Below, one piece after another: positions 23,826 through 35,573 of a stretch of DNA of 64,000 nucleotides. The stretch is from Rugalucina vietnamica (taxonomy: Eukaryota > Mollusca > Bivalvia > Lucinida > Lucinidae), in the NCBI GenBank assembly GCA_964017185.1, contig OZ024877.1, forward strand, positions 7,604,006 through 7,668,005, written 5' to 3'. How positions within the stretch are numbered: the stretch's first letter is position 1; each line of letters starts with the position of its first letter. Made by a program: the position numbers and the translations under genes. The notes below the pieces were generated by a model that worked only from the letters and a program-made list of their open reading frames with translations, was not told the DNA's origin and made no database searches.

Positions 23826-26075
23826 AAAAGCAAACTGATACAAAATGTACATAATTTGCAAAATAAACACTGAAAAACTGCGATCTCAAACAAGAAACAC
23901 AATCACTCATTTTGTCTTTTGTTGCACATCAATGTCTGGCATTAAAACACTACAATTTGTGTTCGAGACCAAAGGTCGACGATGTATGATTAATAATTTG
24001 AAATATATTTGCTTAATAACAATTTATACAAAATATAAATTGCACTGAAAGTTTTAAAACTTTAAAGTTGGAACATATTATATATTGACTGCTAAAATGA
24101 TAAAATTTTCAAACATCATGCTCATTTACAGACTGCCTGACTAATTTGTGCACTGGGTCTTCTTCACAAGCATCAAACAGTTTTTCTCACCCTGGGTATT
24201 ACCATACTAATTCATTGATTTTTCATTTTCATCAAATCTTTTCTTGTTCTTATTCTCCAAGTAAATAAAGCCAATCTTTATCCAAACTTTCCCAAACAAG
24301 AGCCTCTTCCTTTGTATTGAAATTGAATAAATTAATCATATGGGGGACAATTATCGACAATTATCGCTTAATAGAATCGAGCTTGAACCCTGGGAACTAT
24401 CATTAGCATTATTTTCGAAAGTTTACTTTTCACGTTTGGACAAAGACCGTGTTGCTAGATAAATAATGTTAAATAACAGAGCTTCCTCTCAGTCCCTTTG
24501 ATTTGCCTCATCCAGGGGTTTGTCTAATGTTGAAGAATGTGGTTTCAAAACTTTTAAAGAAAATTAAGATTTATACATTTTACATTTTCATTAAAATGAA
24601 AGAACTGAAAATGGTTCCTTGTCCTTTAATCTGAAATTCCAAGATTACAGTTTGGAGAAGTTTTCTCTAATAGAAACAATAATGAGTTTGAAATCAGGAG
24701 CATCACCATGAAAACCCTGTTGAAGAGTCTTCAACTAGGTAAGATTGACAATGGCATTCAAAAATTAGATGAGACAATGTTTAAAATCATATATTTAAGT
24801 TGTAGGGAATGCTGAAAGTGCCGATGAGATGATGCCGAAAATTGTAACCCTGTAGATCATAATATCAAGGCAACAGCAGGTTGTCTCAAACAGAGGCTCA
24901 AACTTCCAGGATTCTGGTCTTTTAATTCCAAGGTAATCTACACCAAAAATTCCAATAAAGTTTCAATGAAGGATAAAATCTAATAATTCTTGAAATTAGC
25001 CAGTATCTGATCCTTGATACATGAAGACCCTGGTCATATTTTAAATCTAATCTGTTTCTTTGTATTAATTACTGAAGGCAATTGGCCATTCCACGATCAT
25101 TTTACTTAAATTCTAAACTTTATTCCAGAAAAAAATACATGTTTGACAAAATGGCTCAAGTTGTGATCATTTAAATGTAGAAGATAAAATTTCCTCATGT
25201 TTATTAAAACTAAAAATGCATGTTATCATGTCATCCCTTGCATTTGTCCTTGGTTCTTTAAGAACTGCTTTGCAACAAGTTACTTTACTTAGTGTTGTGT
25301 GGATAGCACAGGCTGATCAGCAAGTCTGTGTCACAGACTGAACTACAACTTATGTTTTAAAGCCATATTTGAAGCCCATAAGTGTACTAGCTTCAATGAG
25401 GTAAGAGAGTGAACAACAAAAACAAAAGTACTTGTCAGAGTTGTCCCTCTTTGGTCATAATGCTCATTGATGGCACAGAAAGTATATAAATAATCTAGAG
25501 GCAGCATTCAAACAGCAGATTGCGCAGCCTGATCTTCATGCTAAACGTGAAAGTTCAACATTCCCTTTGCTTTATATAAACCTTTGCAAACTGTTTGTAT
25601 CAAAACTTTTGCATATACTTACTCAAAACGAGAATTGCAAACGGTGCTTAGCGAAGCCTATACATGAAAGGGTAACTACCTCCATGCCTCATGCATTGAT
25701 ACAGCCCAAATTAACCTGGGTATGACAAACATGTATTTTACAATAACCCCCAGATTAGGAGCACACAAATCTTCATAAAATTTTTAACAGTAAAAAGTGG
25801 TGACCAGGATTTGGTACAATCAGAACCCTAATAATCCCAGTGATAAGAAAAAACCCTGATTAAAAAAGCTGATTTTTATGTTTTAATCAAGCCCTGCTGT
25901 AGACTAGTTTGCGTCATTAAAGACAAAAACGGAGCCATTACATTGTCTACAGACAGTGATTTTTACCTATCCTTCATATATTCTTTAATTTTGCTTACTT
26001 TTATGTTTTCAATTAATACTTTTATTGCACGTCAAGTTTCAGATTGGAAGGATTTTCATCATTTTCTTCAAAATG
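23826..26075. other. No element recognised
   Basis: Longest stretch free of recognised repeats in the intron. A candidate place to look for conserved non-coding enhancers of the ZFHX gene, but nothing can be shown from this sequence alone. Confidence 0.45.
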
Positions 26076-26079
26076 AAAT

Positions 26080-26269
26080 GAGCCGCCTCATGGGAAAACC
26101 AACAATCTGCATAGTATTAGCGCCTTTGTTTTCGCTACTCGGATAGTACAATTCCTCCTCTACTTAACTCCAAAATTTCAAGCTTCTAGCCTGCTTCTGT
26201 AGCTGTACAGGCCAGTTTGTGTCAGACCTGTTCAGAAACCACATTGTCAGTTTTCCCACAAGGCGGCAC
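26080..26269 (+). mobile_element. MITE-A copy A15 lacking the hairpin
   Basis: Both termini and the TSD aaat are intact. A block of about 45 bp comprising the whole hairpin is missing, leaving ctgcatagtattagcgcc at the junction. Confidence 0.9.
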
Positions 26270-26613
26270 AAATAATTTAACAACAATGAGAGAGTCACAT
26301 TCTTCAATTACTTCAGCCATTCATTAATGCTTATGACACACTAGAAATTACTGTAAGTTCAGAAAGTTTCGCATGACTTTTATTTCGCGATTTTTCTATT
26401 TCCGAATTAATGGTTTCAGGAATCTATACTCTTGCAGTCTATAAAGCTTATAGTAACTATTTATAAGAAAGAACTTTGAAGATCTTGACTATTAGTGAAA
26501 ATCAAGCTCTTGCAAACATTTCCAAATTTACAGTAACTAACAAAACTTTTGTTATTAAGCTATATCAAAAGAAGGCTTGGCATTCCCAGTATGACATAAA
26601 TGGCAACAAATAT

Positions 26614-26847
26614 CTGCCGCCTCGTGGGAAAAACAACAATGTGGTTTTCAAACAGGTCCGACACAAACCGGCCTGTACAAGCACAGAAGATAGCTAGAAG
26701 CTTGAAATTTCGGATTTAAGTAGAAGAGGAATTGTACTATCCGAGTAGCGAAAACAAAGACGCTGATCAGCTTCGCGGTCACCGCGAAGCTGATCTGCGT
26801 CTTTGTTTTCGCATATGCAGATTGTTGGTTTTCCCATGAGGCGGCTC
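26614..26847 (-). mobile_element. MITE-A copy A16
   Basis: The first two bases are changed (ctgccgcc for gagccgcc), but TSD atat is retained. Near-perfect hairpin with loop ggtcacc. It is inverted relative to A15, 345 bp away. Confidence 0.9.
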
Positions 26848-26851
26848 ATAT

Positions 26852-28474
26852 CTGCCAGTAGAGGTAACAAAGGCATCAATAAGCTGACCTGTGCCTTTTG
26901 GTTTGCAAAGCTGCTGTTCACATGTGAATGAATCCTTTAGAGTATTTACACATCAAAAAGATTATTGACAGCCCATGCATGACGTGCAGAGATAGAAATA
27001 CCAATCAAGTTCCTCAAACACTAGAAATGAGCAACAATTCATTATCAAAAGTCATAAATATGGCTTATCGATTTGAAAAAACTCTTATGATTTACAATTT
27101 TATATCATACAGGCAGAAATTTGGGACACGCTAGCGATGTTTAATCAGCTATCTTTGTCTAGGTCGAGATCAAATTATTGTAAATTCTCACTTCTGGGAC
27201 ATCAATAATTTCTGTAGCATTTTATGAATTACGCAACAATTGATTATATATATCAGTAAAATTATGACTTCCTGGTAAATTATTATTACTAGCACACCAT
27301 ACAAGCTAAGTCTGACTGTTAATAGCCTAACCGAAAATTTAGCCAGTCAATACTAAGTCTTTTATATAATAAATTCTTTAACACCAGAAACCACCTATAA
27401 CTATATGGTGATTGAAAGATGGATCAGCAATGACCTCTTCGCTGTCTGTTGCTTCCCAATCTATTCAGCTTCCAGTCACCCCCCACTCCATTTTGTCACA
27501 TGAATGTGTGATAATGCATTAATCTATGCAGGAAGAATCAGATATAGGGTGGCGAACAGAGACAGGAATACAATCCAGTGAAATACACTGAGGCAGACGG
27601 AAAGCAAACGTGACATACTGGGCACTAAAATTTCATTGAAAGTGCAGATTTCTCATAAACTCAGTTCAAGTAAGAACAACTCTATCACCATTATCATTTT
27701 TATTATGTGGCCTTCTGTTAATCAGGCACACAGCCAAATCTCAAATCAAGAAAGCTTTTTGGAAAATCAATTTTCCAGATAAGTTTGTTTCTGTTTAGGA
27801 AGTGAGATTTTATCAAATTAATGATCAAACCAGAGGCAGACATGTGAAAAACTGTTGAAAAAACTGCTACTTGATGATAAACAATCAGCTAGATATTGTT
27901 AATAGAACATTTATGCGTACCATACGAGTTCTAAATTTTTGGATGATTAAACTTTTGTTAGAATCACCCTAAGAAGTGAAATGCTTCCAAAAGATGCTGA
28001 CCTGATGAAAAATATGTTAAATTTAGTTTGGGTTTAACACCCCACCAACAGCTAAGGTCATAATAGATGACAGGACCTTAGTTTCATCTGAGATGAGAAA
28101 CTGGGATCTCGAACCTGTGATCTCTAATCCACAAGGCCATCCTGATGAAACTGCTGGTTCTTTAACTGCAACAAGATAATTCTAGCGGCAAATAATAAAG
28201 GGAGGAAACTAGAACAGTAGCATTCTTCAAATCAATGGTCCAAGGGAGGCAACTCAAAATTATTCCAAATAATATACACCCTCAGAACAAGACACCACAA
28301 GAGCAGGCTGAAACTGACTATATACTTAAACCATTTTTTCACACGGCATAGGCTGATTAATCCAAAAGAGAAAAAAAAAATCCAAAAAGCATTATAAGAA
28401 GCAGCAGACTAGCAGAAGAAATTTCAACAAAGATACAACAGATAACAATAGTAATGATGATGTTTTAATGATGT
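26852..28474. other. Mostly unique; one possible decayed SINE
   Basis: About 28020-28140 (tttgggtttaacaccccacc … gaacctgtgatctctaatcc) resembles the tail and head of a decayed tRNA-derived SINE on the minus strand. The remainder shows nothing. Confidence 0.4.
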
Positions 28475-28708
28475 GAGCCGTCTCGTGGAAAAACCAACAA
28501 TGTGGTTTCCGAACAGGTCTGACACACACCGGCCTGTACAGTCACAGAAAAGAGCTAGAAGCTTGAAATTTCAGATTTAAGTAGAAGAGGAATTGTACTA
28601 TCCGAGGAGCGAAAACAAAGGCACTGATCAGCTTCGCGGTTACCGCGAAGCTGATCTGCGTCTTTGTTTTCGCCTAGGCAGATTGTTGGTTTTCCCATGA
28701 GGCGGCTG
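28475..28708 (-). mobile_element. MITE-A copy A17
   Basis: Full length with an intact hairpin. The flanks atgt/atat and the right-end base (ggctg) are each one mutation away from the family pattern. Confidence 0.9.
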
Positions 28709-28712
28709 ATAT

Positions 28713-29919
28713 AGATATGAATGAAAATATATCTCACAGCTTCCTCAGGTGATAATAATGAATATAAAAAAATTATCTGATGCTATTATCATAATGTGAG
28801 AAAGAACTCTTTAAGAGAAAGCAGCCCCACATGCTTACCGTCAAAAAGGCAAAACATGATTCAGTGTCATTCACTAATGTGCATAAAGCATTTAGACTGC
28901 AACAGAACCATTTCAAACTTCCTTTTTCAGTTACAGGGGTACATGCACATTATACATACAATGTAATAGTCTGAGTATTTGAAAACAAATCAGAAAATAC
29001 ACATAAAATATTCTGACAACATACACCAAAGTTCAGAAATCATTTTTTCAAAATAGATGCTAAATATCAAAATATGCTAAGATTCTAGCGACTGCAGTGT
29101 TATGTTGAGTGTCACTTAAATTGAATTATGCTTATGCTGTCATTTCTTTCGAGAAAGCAGACTTACGATCTATACATAATTTCATGTTTTGAATATATCA
29201 AATTGTATCTTGCCGTAAAACGCATCTTAATATGTTATTCATTGCCGCTGAAGTACAGAGAAGTAAAAACAAAATATTATAGTCGGCATCAGAATTTTAA
29301 TAATGGAATAAAGTTCCATCTGCAATCTACATTCAAAGAATTATATGTCAATTAAGGTGCTTGCCTAAAACGGTCTGTAATGCTTCTGCTATATAATCAC
29401 TTGTCTGCTATGTAAGTTTTGACAATAACTGCTTCATTTCCATGGCAACCAAACTTTATTTGGTAAGTAGAAATAAAAAAAGAAATTCTAATAACACTAG
29501 AATTGGTTTTTTGATAATGTCTGTCCCAAATATTTGATGCCTTCTTTATGGGGGAAATAAAACGATAAACGAGCCACGCGTTAATAAAGACAATTTAATG
29601 AAACATACTAGCGGTCTGTGCAGACCAAGAAAAATGACACCCAGAAGCGTAGTGGAATGATCAATGAATAATGCATTATTTTGAATTTCAAACATATTTG
29701 TCCCATCTACAAAGAGAGGCACACTATCGCTTGGTGCAAACGGCATAAAGCAGACTTTGTCAAGATGTGATATATATTAAATTCAGTCTAGATATTTGCA
29801 TATAGACAAAAGCATGTGATTTGGGAATTATTGCGGTGTTTCAAAGATTTAAATATTGATTCAGTCAGAACAACAGCCATGGTGCTTATTTGACAATAAT
29901 TGAAAAATATTTTTTGTCG
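28713..29919. other. No element recognised
   Basis: AT-rich with small ORFs lacking features. Confidence 0.45.
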
Positions 29920-30010
29920 AGATCCACGAAAACATAAGTTGTGGGTATTTGTTGGGAGTGCCTCAATGAGACACATCTAATGAGTACCCACACCTTATGT
30001 TTTCACGAAG
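29920..30010. repeat. Hairpin related to the MITE-B core
   Basis: Sequence cgaaaacataagttgtgggt pairs with gagtacccacaccttatgtt across about 30 bp. Motif order and the gtgggta/tacccac elements match MITE-B, but the flanking arms are absent. Confidence 0.6.
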
Positions 30011-30452
30011 AATTAGCGAAATAATATTAGTTCAAGTAAAGTACAGGTCTTGTCTGTTTTTCAGTTCTGTCCCATTTTACAAGCACCAGACATGTCAGAT
30101 TTAGCAAAATTTTAGTCAGCTTCGTTAATTTCAAGCGCCATTCTGTCCATACTATTTTTGCTCAGACTTTCGAAGCTCAGACAAAGAATTACCAATTATG
30201 AGATTACGTGCTTTTATGTTTTGAAATGAAACGAGGAAGAATTTAAATTTTTTACAGATAAGTTGTCAAGACACTCATTTAAATTTGAGAAGAAAAAATG
30301 AAATTAATTCTAATTTTTTCATATGTCTGTCTGTCTAAAATGAATTGGACTGATTTTTAATATTTCTGAAAGCTCAAAAAACTTAGATTTCAATTTTGAA
30401 ATCACTTTTATTTGGCTCTTGAATAGCCCCCTCATTGCACTTGTTTGCCTGC

Positions 30453-30717
30453 CATCAGGAAAACATGTCCGTGTAATGTATACCCCCTTGAACCCCACTT
30501 TTATATAGCAAAACTGGGGTATGCAGGGGTATACCTATTTTTCTTATTTTTGCTCTAAAACATAGATTGTGGGTACTCGTTAGAACCGCCTCAGCGTGTA
30601 CCCACAATCTATGTTTTGAGCAAAAATAAGAAAAATATCAAAAAATTTCAGCTGAAAATTTTCAATTTTTAAAACTCAAAAAATCTCTATGTATTGCACG
30701 GGCAAGTTTTCGTAATG
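30453..30717 (-). mobile_element. MITE-B copy B2
   Basis: Ends are catcaggaaaacatgtccgt and gcaagttttcgtaatg. The cruciform core has lost part of one gaggcgg arm (cgcctcagcgtgtaccc). Confidence 0.88.
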
Positions 30718-30943
30718 TTAGCCATGGAAAGATTCCACCAAACAAGAGACAGACATTTTCTCTTACTCAAACACATTGGGACATTGTCAAATGGTACATA
30801 AATGTCACAGAACATGGTGACTGATCAAGAACTTCACTGCCTACTGGACTGGACAGAACCAGAAAGCCAACTTGGGATGCTGATATGCAGCATACAAATT
30901 ACATGAAATGTTGATTTCAATATATCATAACTTTACCTTTCTT

Positions 30944-31172
30944 CATCATGAAAACATGTACGTGTAATGTATAACCCCTTGAACCCCACTTTTATATAGC
31001 AAAAATGGGGTATGCAGGGGTATACCTATTTTTCTTATTTTTGCTCCAAAACATACATTGTGGGTGCACATTAGAACCGCCTCGCTGAGTACCCACAATC
31101 TATGTCTTGAAGCAAAAATAAGAAAGGTAGGGTTCAAGGGGGTATACATTACATGGACATGTCTTCATGATG
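30944..31172. mobile_element. MITE-B copy B3, symmetric variant
   Basis: Both ends are of the catcatgaaaacatgt type and the subterminal sequence (accccctt…gaacc) appears on both sides. The AT-rich arm ending gggcaag is absent. The element is close to one large inverted repeat. Confidence 0.8.
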
Positions 31173-31591
31173 TATCTTAGCTGTGCATCTTTTGTCTCTC
31201 CATGGCGCTTTCTTCTCCAGCTCTAGAAATTTTTGTGACATGTGATGCAACTTACCTTCACATCATAACACATTTAAACAAAAAATATGGGGAGCAGAAA
31301 CTAGTCCCATATCTGTTTAAACACCCTAAATGACATGCATAAAGATAAATGAAAACAAATATAAAGATGCAGACATGGCACATCAATCCTAACTGTACAG
31401 AAGTGCAGTATTGTCTAAACCTTTGATGGTGCCATATGTCTAAGAAAACTAATCAGGATGGCTATGGATCTAATTTTTTCTGCAGACCATATTATGCCAG
31501 ATATCCAATGTCAACTGTCTACTTTTATCTAGCTCTCAATGCTCATCTTGTCACCACTAACTGACAACTACAGTAGTGATCTGAGAAAAAT

Positions 31592-31823
31592 GAGCCTGTG
31601 CGCGAGAAAACCAACAATTTGGGTTCCCATCAGGTCCGACACAAACCGGCTTGTACAATCACAGAAGCAGGCTAGAAGCTTGAAATTTTGGATGAAGAAG
31701 ATGAGGGATTGTACTATCCGAATAGCGAAAACAAAGGCACTGATCAGCTTTGCAATTACTATGAAGCTGATCTTTGCCTTTGTTTTCGCCCAGGCAAAAT
31801 CCGGTTTTTTCATGGCGCGGCTC
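31592..31823 (-). mobile_element. MITE-A copy A18 (GAGCCTGTGC subfamily)
   Basis: Begins gagcctgtgcgcgagaaaac and ends gcgcggctc, close to the ZFHX splice donor (207 bp downstream of the exon in gene orientation). The flanks do not match. Confidence 0.88.
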
Positions 31824-32029
31824 ATTTTATCCATGCATATCCACAATCAGTGTCTGCATACAATCGCAAAACTTTTAACCATACATTATGGTTTGCTTAC
31901 AGGTTTTATTATGTGGCTTCTTTTTTCTGCTCCTATCAGAAGACACAAGTTGTGGTTTATAGCTGAAATAGTGTTGTGTAGGTCATAAACAATAGTTTCT
32001 TAAACCAGTCATGTGACATGATCATGTGA

Positions 32030-32036
32030 TCTTACC
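32030..32036 (-). other. Splice donor of the ZFHX exon
   Basis: On the minus strand the sequence reads GAAG|GTAAGA, with the intron starting at 32035. It is a strong consensus donor. It leaves the reading frame in phase 1 and coincides with the end of recognisable family similarity. Confidence 0.85.
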
Positions 32037-35000
32037 TTCATCATCAAACTTGAGGTTGCTAGGGTCTTCAATCTCCTTGACAACGAAGATATCGCCAATG
32101 TCGATCTCCATCTGTCCAGTCTCCTTCATCTCAATCTGTTTGAGGCTTTCATTGTGTAGATGCTGCATAGAGTGCACATGCTGCATCAGACCCAGCTTCG
32201 ACCGTGCATTGAACTTGCAGAGTACGCAGTGGTAGTACTTCTCTGTCGGACCAAGCTTGGACTCCTGCATTTGTAGATGGCGGAACAACTGGGAACTAGC
32301 TTCATGGCGGGGGTTGCCGGTGTGGATCTGAAGTTTGTTTATGCTGTTTGTGTAGTAGTCACAAGCATTGCACCGAACCTGAATAGGATTACTGACGTTC
32401 AAGTATTTCAGGCGCCATTCATTATTATCGCCACCCTCTTTTATATGATTGACTAGCTGAAGTCTTTGCAAGTGTTTATCAGTTTTACAATGAAGCTGAA
32501 AGTTGGCTTTTAGGTTTGTTTTGTACGAACACAGATTGCAGACGTATGTCCCAGTAGCAATGACGATATGCTCACTTTCATTCTGTTTTGTTCTGTCCTG
32601 TTGAAGGTGCTGAAGAAGATTTTCTAACGAGTCTGACCCGTACACACTGCATACACAACATTGGAATAATTTCGCAACATCACGAAGCTCTCCCTCATTG
32701 GCCCCTAAACCAACCCCATTTTCTTTACTCAAGTCCATTGGGGCTTCCCCAAACCCTGTTGGAATCCCTCCCATCATTAGAGATCCATCATATGGAAAGG
32801 TGACCCCACCGGGGATAGGTCCACCGAGTCCCAGGAATGACGGGTCCTGCTGCAACATGACTAACTGGTTCATCTGGTGCAGCTGCATGTCCCTCTGCAT
32901 GTGCTTCATGTTCTGCTGCAGGACCATCATGTTGTGGGTGTGTTTTTCACTTGTCATGTGAATTCGCAGATTTCTTGCCACATTAGTTTCATAGTTACAA
33001 ACATCACATCGCCAGGTTGGTTTTGGCTTTGCTTTCTTCAGGCTATCATTGATAGCCTGCTGTTGTTGTTGCTGTTGTTGTTGTTGTTGTTGTTGTGATT
33101 GTTGCAGCAACTGTTGATGAGGTGGCGTTTTTGTCGGAGGTTGTTGTGGCGTCTGAGGTGGTTGCGGGGTCGGAGTCGGCGGTTGGGAATGCTGGGCAAG
33201 CTGAGTGTGTGGCGGATGTTGCTGTTGATGCACTTTCATTTCCCCACCCCCATTAGCAAGATCCTGCACATTATTCAAATGTTTGTCTGACTGCATGTGA
33301 ATACTGAGATTTCCTTTCGTCGTCGTTGAATAATTACAGACTTCACACCGATATGGTTTATATCCACACGAGTAACTCTCCCCGCGCGCTAACCGTGGGT
33401 GTGATTGGTTCGTTAAACAGTACATACACTTTTGGTCACCTTCAGGATGTTTTTCCTTCATATGGATTTCTAATGTTTCCTGATATTTGTAATGCCAGTT
33501 GCATTTGGGACATTTCAATGTCTTGCATGAGTTTCGCGAATGCATCATGGTCATGTGACCACCAAGGGACTGAGACGAACTAAGAATCATGTCGCAGTTC
33601 GGACATTCTACTCCAGCCGCGCGTCCGTGAGGATGCTCTTCACAACCTCCGAAGAAATTTGGTCGAGTCATCATTGGTGATGGTAAATGAGGTGCGTAGG
33701 ATTTTGAGGAATATGTTGCACTGGTTGTTAACAGTTCATCTTGCATAAACCCTGACGTATGATTCATAAATAAACTCGAGGATGAGTTTGAATCTTCCGG
33801 TATATCAAGACCTAGTTTCTTTTTATCGGTAACTGAGACACTAGTTTCGGGTTTGACATAGTTCAATGTCTTGTGCTGCAGAGCATGTAGCAAAGCAGCA
33901 GCAGGAGAATCACTGTCTTTTCTATTCTCAACACTTAATGTATCTGGTCCTTTAGAGTTAGGTTCCTTGAAGGATTCAGAGTAAGCTCCCTTGAATGAGT
34001 CTGAAAGTTTTGGTTTCGTGTTGACCCAACTAACATTGGTAGATTCCTTTAATGTCAACTGACTATCAGTTGCACTATCAGTCGGAGACTCATCTGAGAA
34101 TGATCTAATCTGATCTAAACCTGAGGACATGGGTTTGCCTGATGATTTGATTGGCTCCAGGAAAGACATCAGAGGTTCTTTCTCCTTACCGATTCCTTGA
34201 ATTATGGCTGAAGAATTCTTCTGGGACATTATTTCCTGCTCCTCTGGAGAAAGAACCATTGAATGTTCATTTATGGCATGTGAGGTGAAAGACTTTGCAA
34301 AACCAAAGGACAGTTTACATATAAAACACATCAGAATAGGTTTGGTAGGGACTGAAGTCACAATTGATGATTTTAACGACGGTGAAAACACAGAAGCTGA
34401 GGTAGATGATATATCTGCATGAGATGATGGTGATTTCATATCTGCCGCTGAATCAGAGGTGTCTGGCGTGCCTTTAGATGGTGTGGACAATGAAGATGAT
34501 GGACTGATTTTCTGAGACTTAAGATCATATACCCGATAGCTGTGCATGATAGGAGTTTGCTGTTTCTGAGGTAACATATACATAGAGTTCATGAAAGAAT
34601 TTGGATTTTTAGGTACAAAGAAAGCATTGTCTATCTGTGGTATAGGTTTTTCAATGAGTTCATCATGTTTTCCTTTCCTGTCTATAATCAAACCTTCTTT
34701 TTGAGGTATATCAATGATAGATTCAAGCTCACTGTCTGAATCTCCTTCTATGATGTAAGCTGAACCATCAGGATTGTAGACAATTTTACCATCAAAACTT
34801 TCAACATCACTTGACTGATTATCACCAGTCTTGTTCAACACAGTACCTGAGTCATGCATACTCTCTATACTCTTATTCCCAGCACAAGAATGGTCCATAT
34901 AATCCTGCAATGTTCGGAATTCAGCATCACAATTACCACATTCTACCGGCTCATCATTACTGTCAGAAAAATCATCAAATTCCCTTTCAATTGCAGTCTT

Positions 35001-35498
35001 GGACTGTCCTTCAGTTTTTTCTTTCACCCTTTCATTCATTCTGACTTGTGTTTGTGGGAAACTATATCCTCTAGCGTCAGTTTTATCTACATTGTCCTCT
35101 TTTTCATCATTATCATTACCATTATTATCATCATCACTAGTCCCATCATCATTCCCTGATTCCGAGTCCACACCATCCATTTCATTCAGTTCATAGCCTG
35201 ATCCTACACCAGAGTTAAAGCAAGTCTGTAGTTTATTCTGCTCATTTGATCCCGCTACATGGTTGGTATTACTGTACACGGAATTTGCGTAGGAGACGTT
35301 ATTGAACACTGAGGTGAAGTTACGACTAGCATTGAACGGGTACATGTAAGCTGAAGCAGGCTCGTTGTTTTCCACAAATAAATTTCTTCCTTTCTGGACT
35401 GGGTTTTCGGCGACCCCGAAGGGTTTTGATGACTCGAGTGCCATTGTGGCGGCGATACCATTATTCAGTGGTACTGTCAGAGAGGGTGGGATGTCCAT
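32036..35498 (-). CDS. ZFHX3: ZFHX3/ZFHX4-type zinc-finger homeobox transcription factor, first coding exon (partial, N-terminal 1154 aa)
   Basis: Nuclear DNA-binding regulator of the ATBF1/zfh-2 family, which acts in neuronal and muscle differentiation. Seen here: an acidic Asp/Asn-rich stretch (residues 113-136); zinc fingers at about 187-205 (C187, C190, H203, C205), 391-412, 632-653, 663-684, 718-740, 831-853, 947-964 (degenerate), 987-1009, 1043-1065 and 1091-1113; a Pro/Gln-rich linker (755-800) with 13 consecutive Gln (802-814); and PMDLS (920-924), a match to the CtBP-binding PxDLS motif. Family signatures include IIQGIGKEKEPLMSFLEP after finger 2, SLGGHMTMMHSRNSCKTLKC (645-664) and PRLARGESYSCGYKP. 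The ATG is fixed by an in-frame TAA 10 codons upstream in the same exon. The exon ends after the first base of codon 1155 at a GTAAG donor. Open reading continues only four codons into the intron. The homeodomains typical of the family (total usually over 3000 aa) are not in this exon. Co-orthologous to vertebrate ZFHX3 and ZFHX4; the two cannot be separated here. Confidence 0.95.
33059..33105 (-). repeat. CAA/CAG trinucleotide tract in the ZFHX exon
   Basis: Encodes the uninterrupted run of 13 Gln (residues 802-814) and neighbouring Gln. Codon use is mainly CAA with interspersed CAG, which normally makes such tracts less prone to slippage. Confidence 0.85.
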
Positions 35499-35518
35499 GA
35501 CCTGACTGGCTCCATCAT
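35477..35518 (-). promoter_or_regulatory. Upstream ORF overlapping the ZFHX start codon
   Basis: A 13-codon ORF starts at ATG 35518-35516 (a second in-frame ATG follows directly) and ends at TGA 35479-35477, 20 nt inside the main CDS in another frame. A shorter uORF (ATG at 35536, six codons) precedes it and ends just before it. Overlapping uORFs often reduce initiation at the main ATG; that role here is inference. Confidence 0.5.
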
Positions 35519-35547
35519 AATACTCTGGTTACCATGGAAATCAACAC
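35499..35547 (-). other. ZFHX3: 5'UTR part of the ZFHX coding exon
   Basis: These 49 nt lie between the splice acceptor and the start ATG. In the main frame they contain TGA and TAA, so translation cannot begin upstream in this exon. They also hold two out-of-frame upstream ATG groups. An upstream non-coding or short exon is implied by the acceptor but was not found. Confidence 0.75.
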
Positions 35548-35573
35548 CTGAAAAATACAGAAAAGTGTGTTAG
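35548..35573 (-). other. Splice acceptor with branch-point-like CTAAC
   Basis: Read on the minus strand, CTAAC (35573-35569) is followed by a pyrimidine-rich run and TTTTTCAG, with the AG at 35549-35548. The branch A is about 22 nt from the AG, a normal spacing. This marks the 5' boundary of the ZFHX exon at 35547. Confidence 0.8.

Larger units (their letters stand above)
1..32035 (-). other. Downstream ZFHX intron (at least 32 kb)
   Basis: Everything left of the donor should be intron, at least up to the next exon. No zinc-finger or homeodomain coding segment was recognised on the minus strand here, but short exons without a Met could be missed. The stretch is filled with MITE-A, MITE-B, SINE and minisatellite sequence listed separately. 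Gaps not listed separately (476-642, 4322-4744, 7170-7314, 9112-9544, 15554-16078, 16697-17214, 22961-23586, 26270-26613, 30010-30452, 31173-31587) show no recognisable element except a MITE-A-like scrap near 9825-9875. Confidence 0.7.

Noticed and set aside
31539-31988. 149-codon ORF
   Set aside because: It crosses MITE-A copy A18 and its peptide is the family's recurrent antisense translation.
32026-35461. Plus-strand and alternate-frame ORFs over the ZFHX exon
   Set aside because: Shadows of the minus-strand coding frame, including poly-Leu from the CAA/CAG tract.
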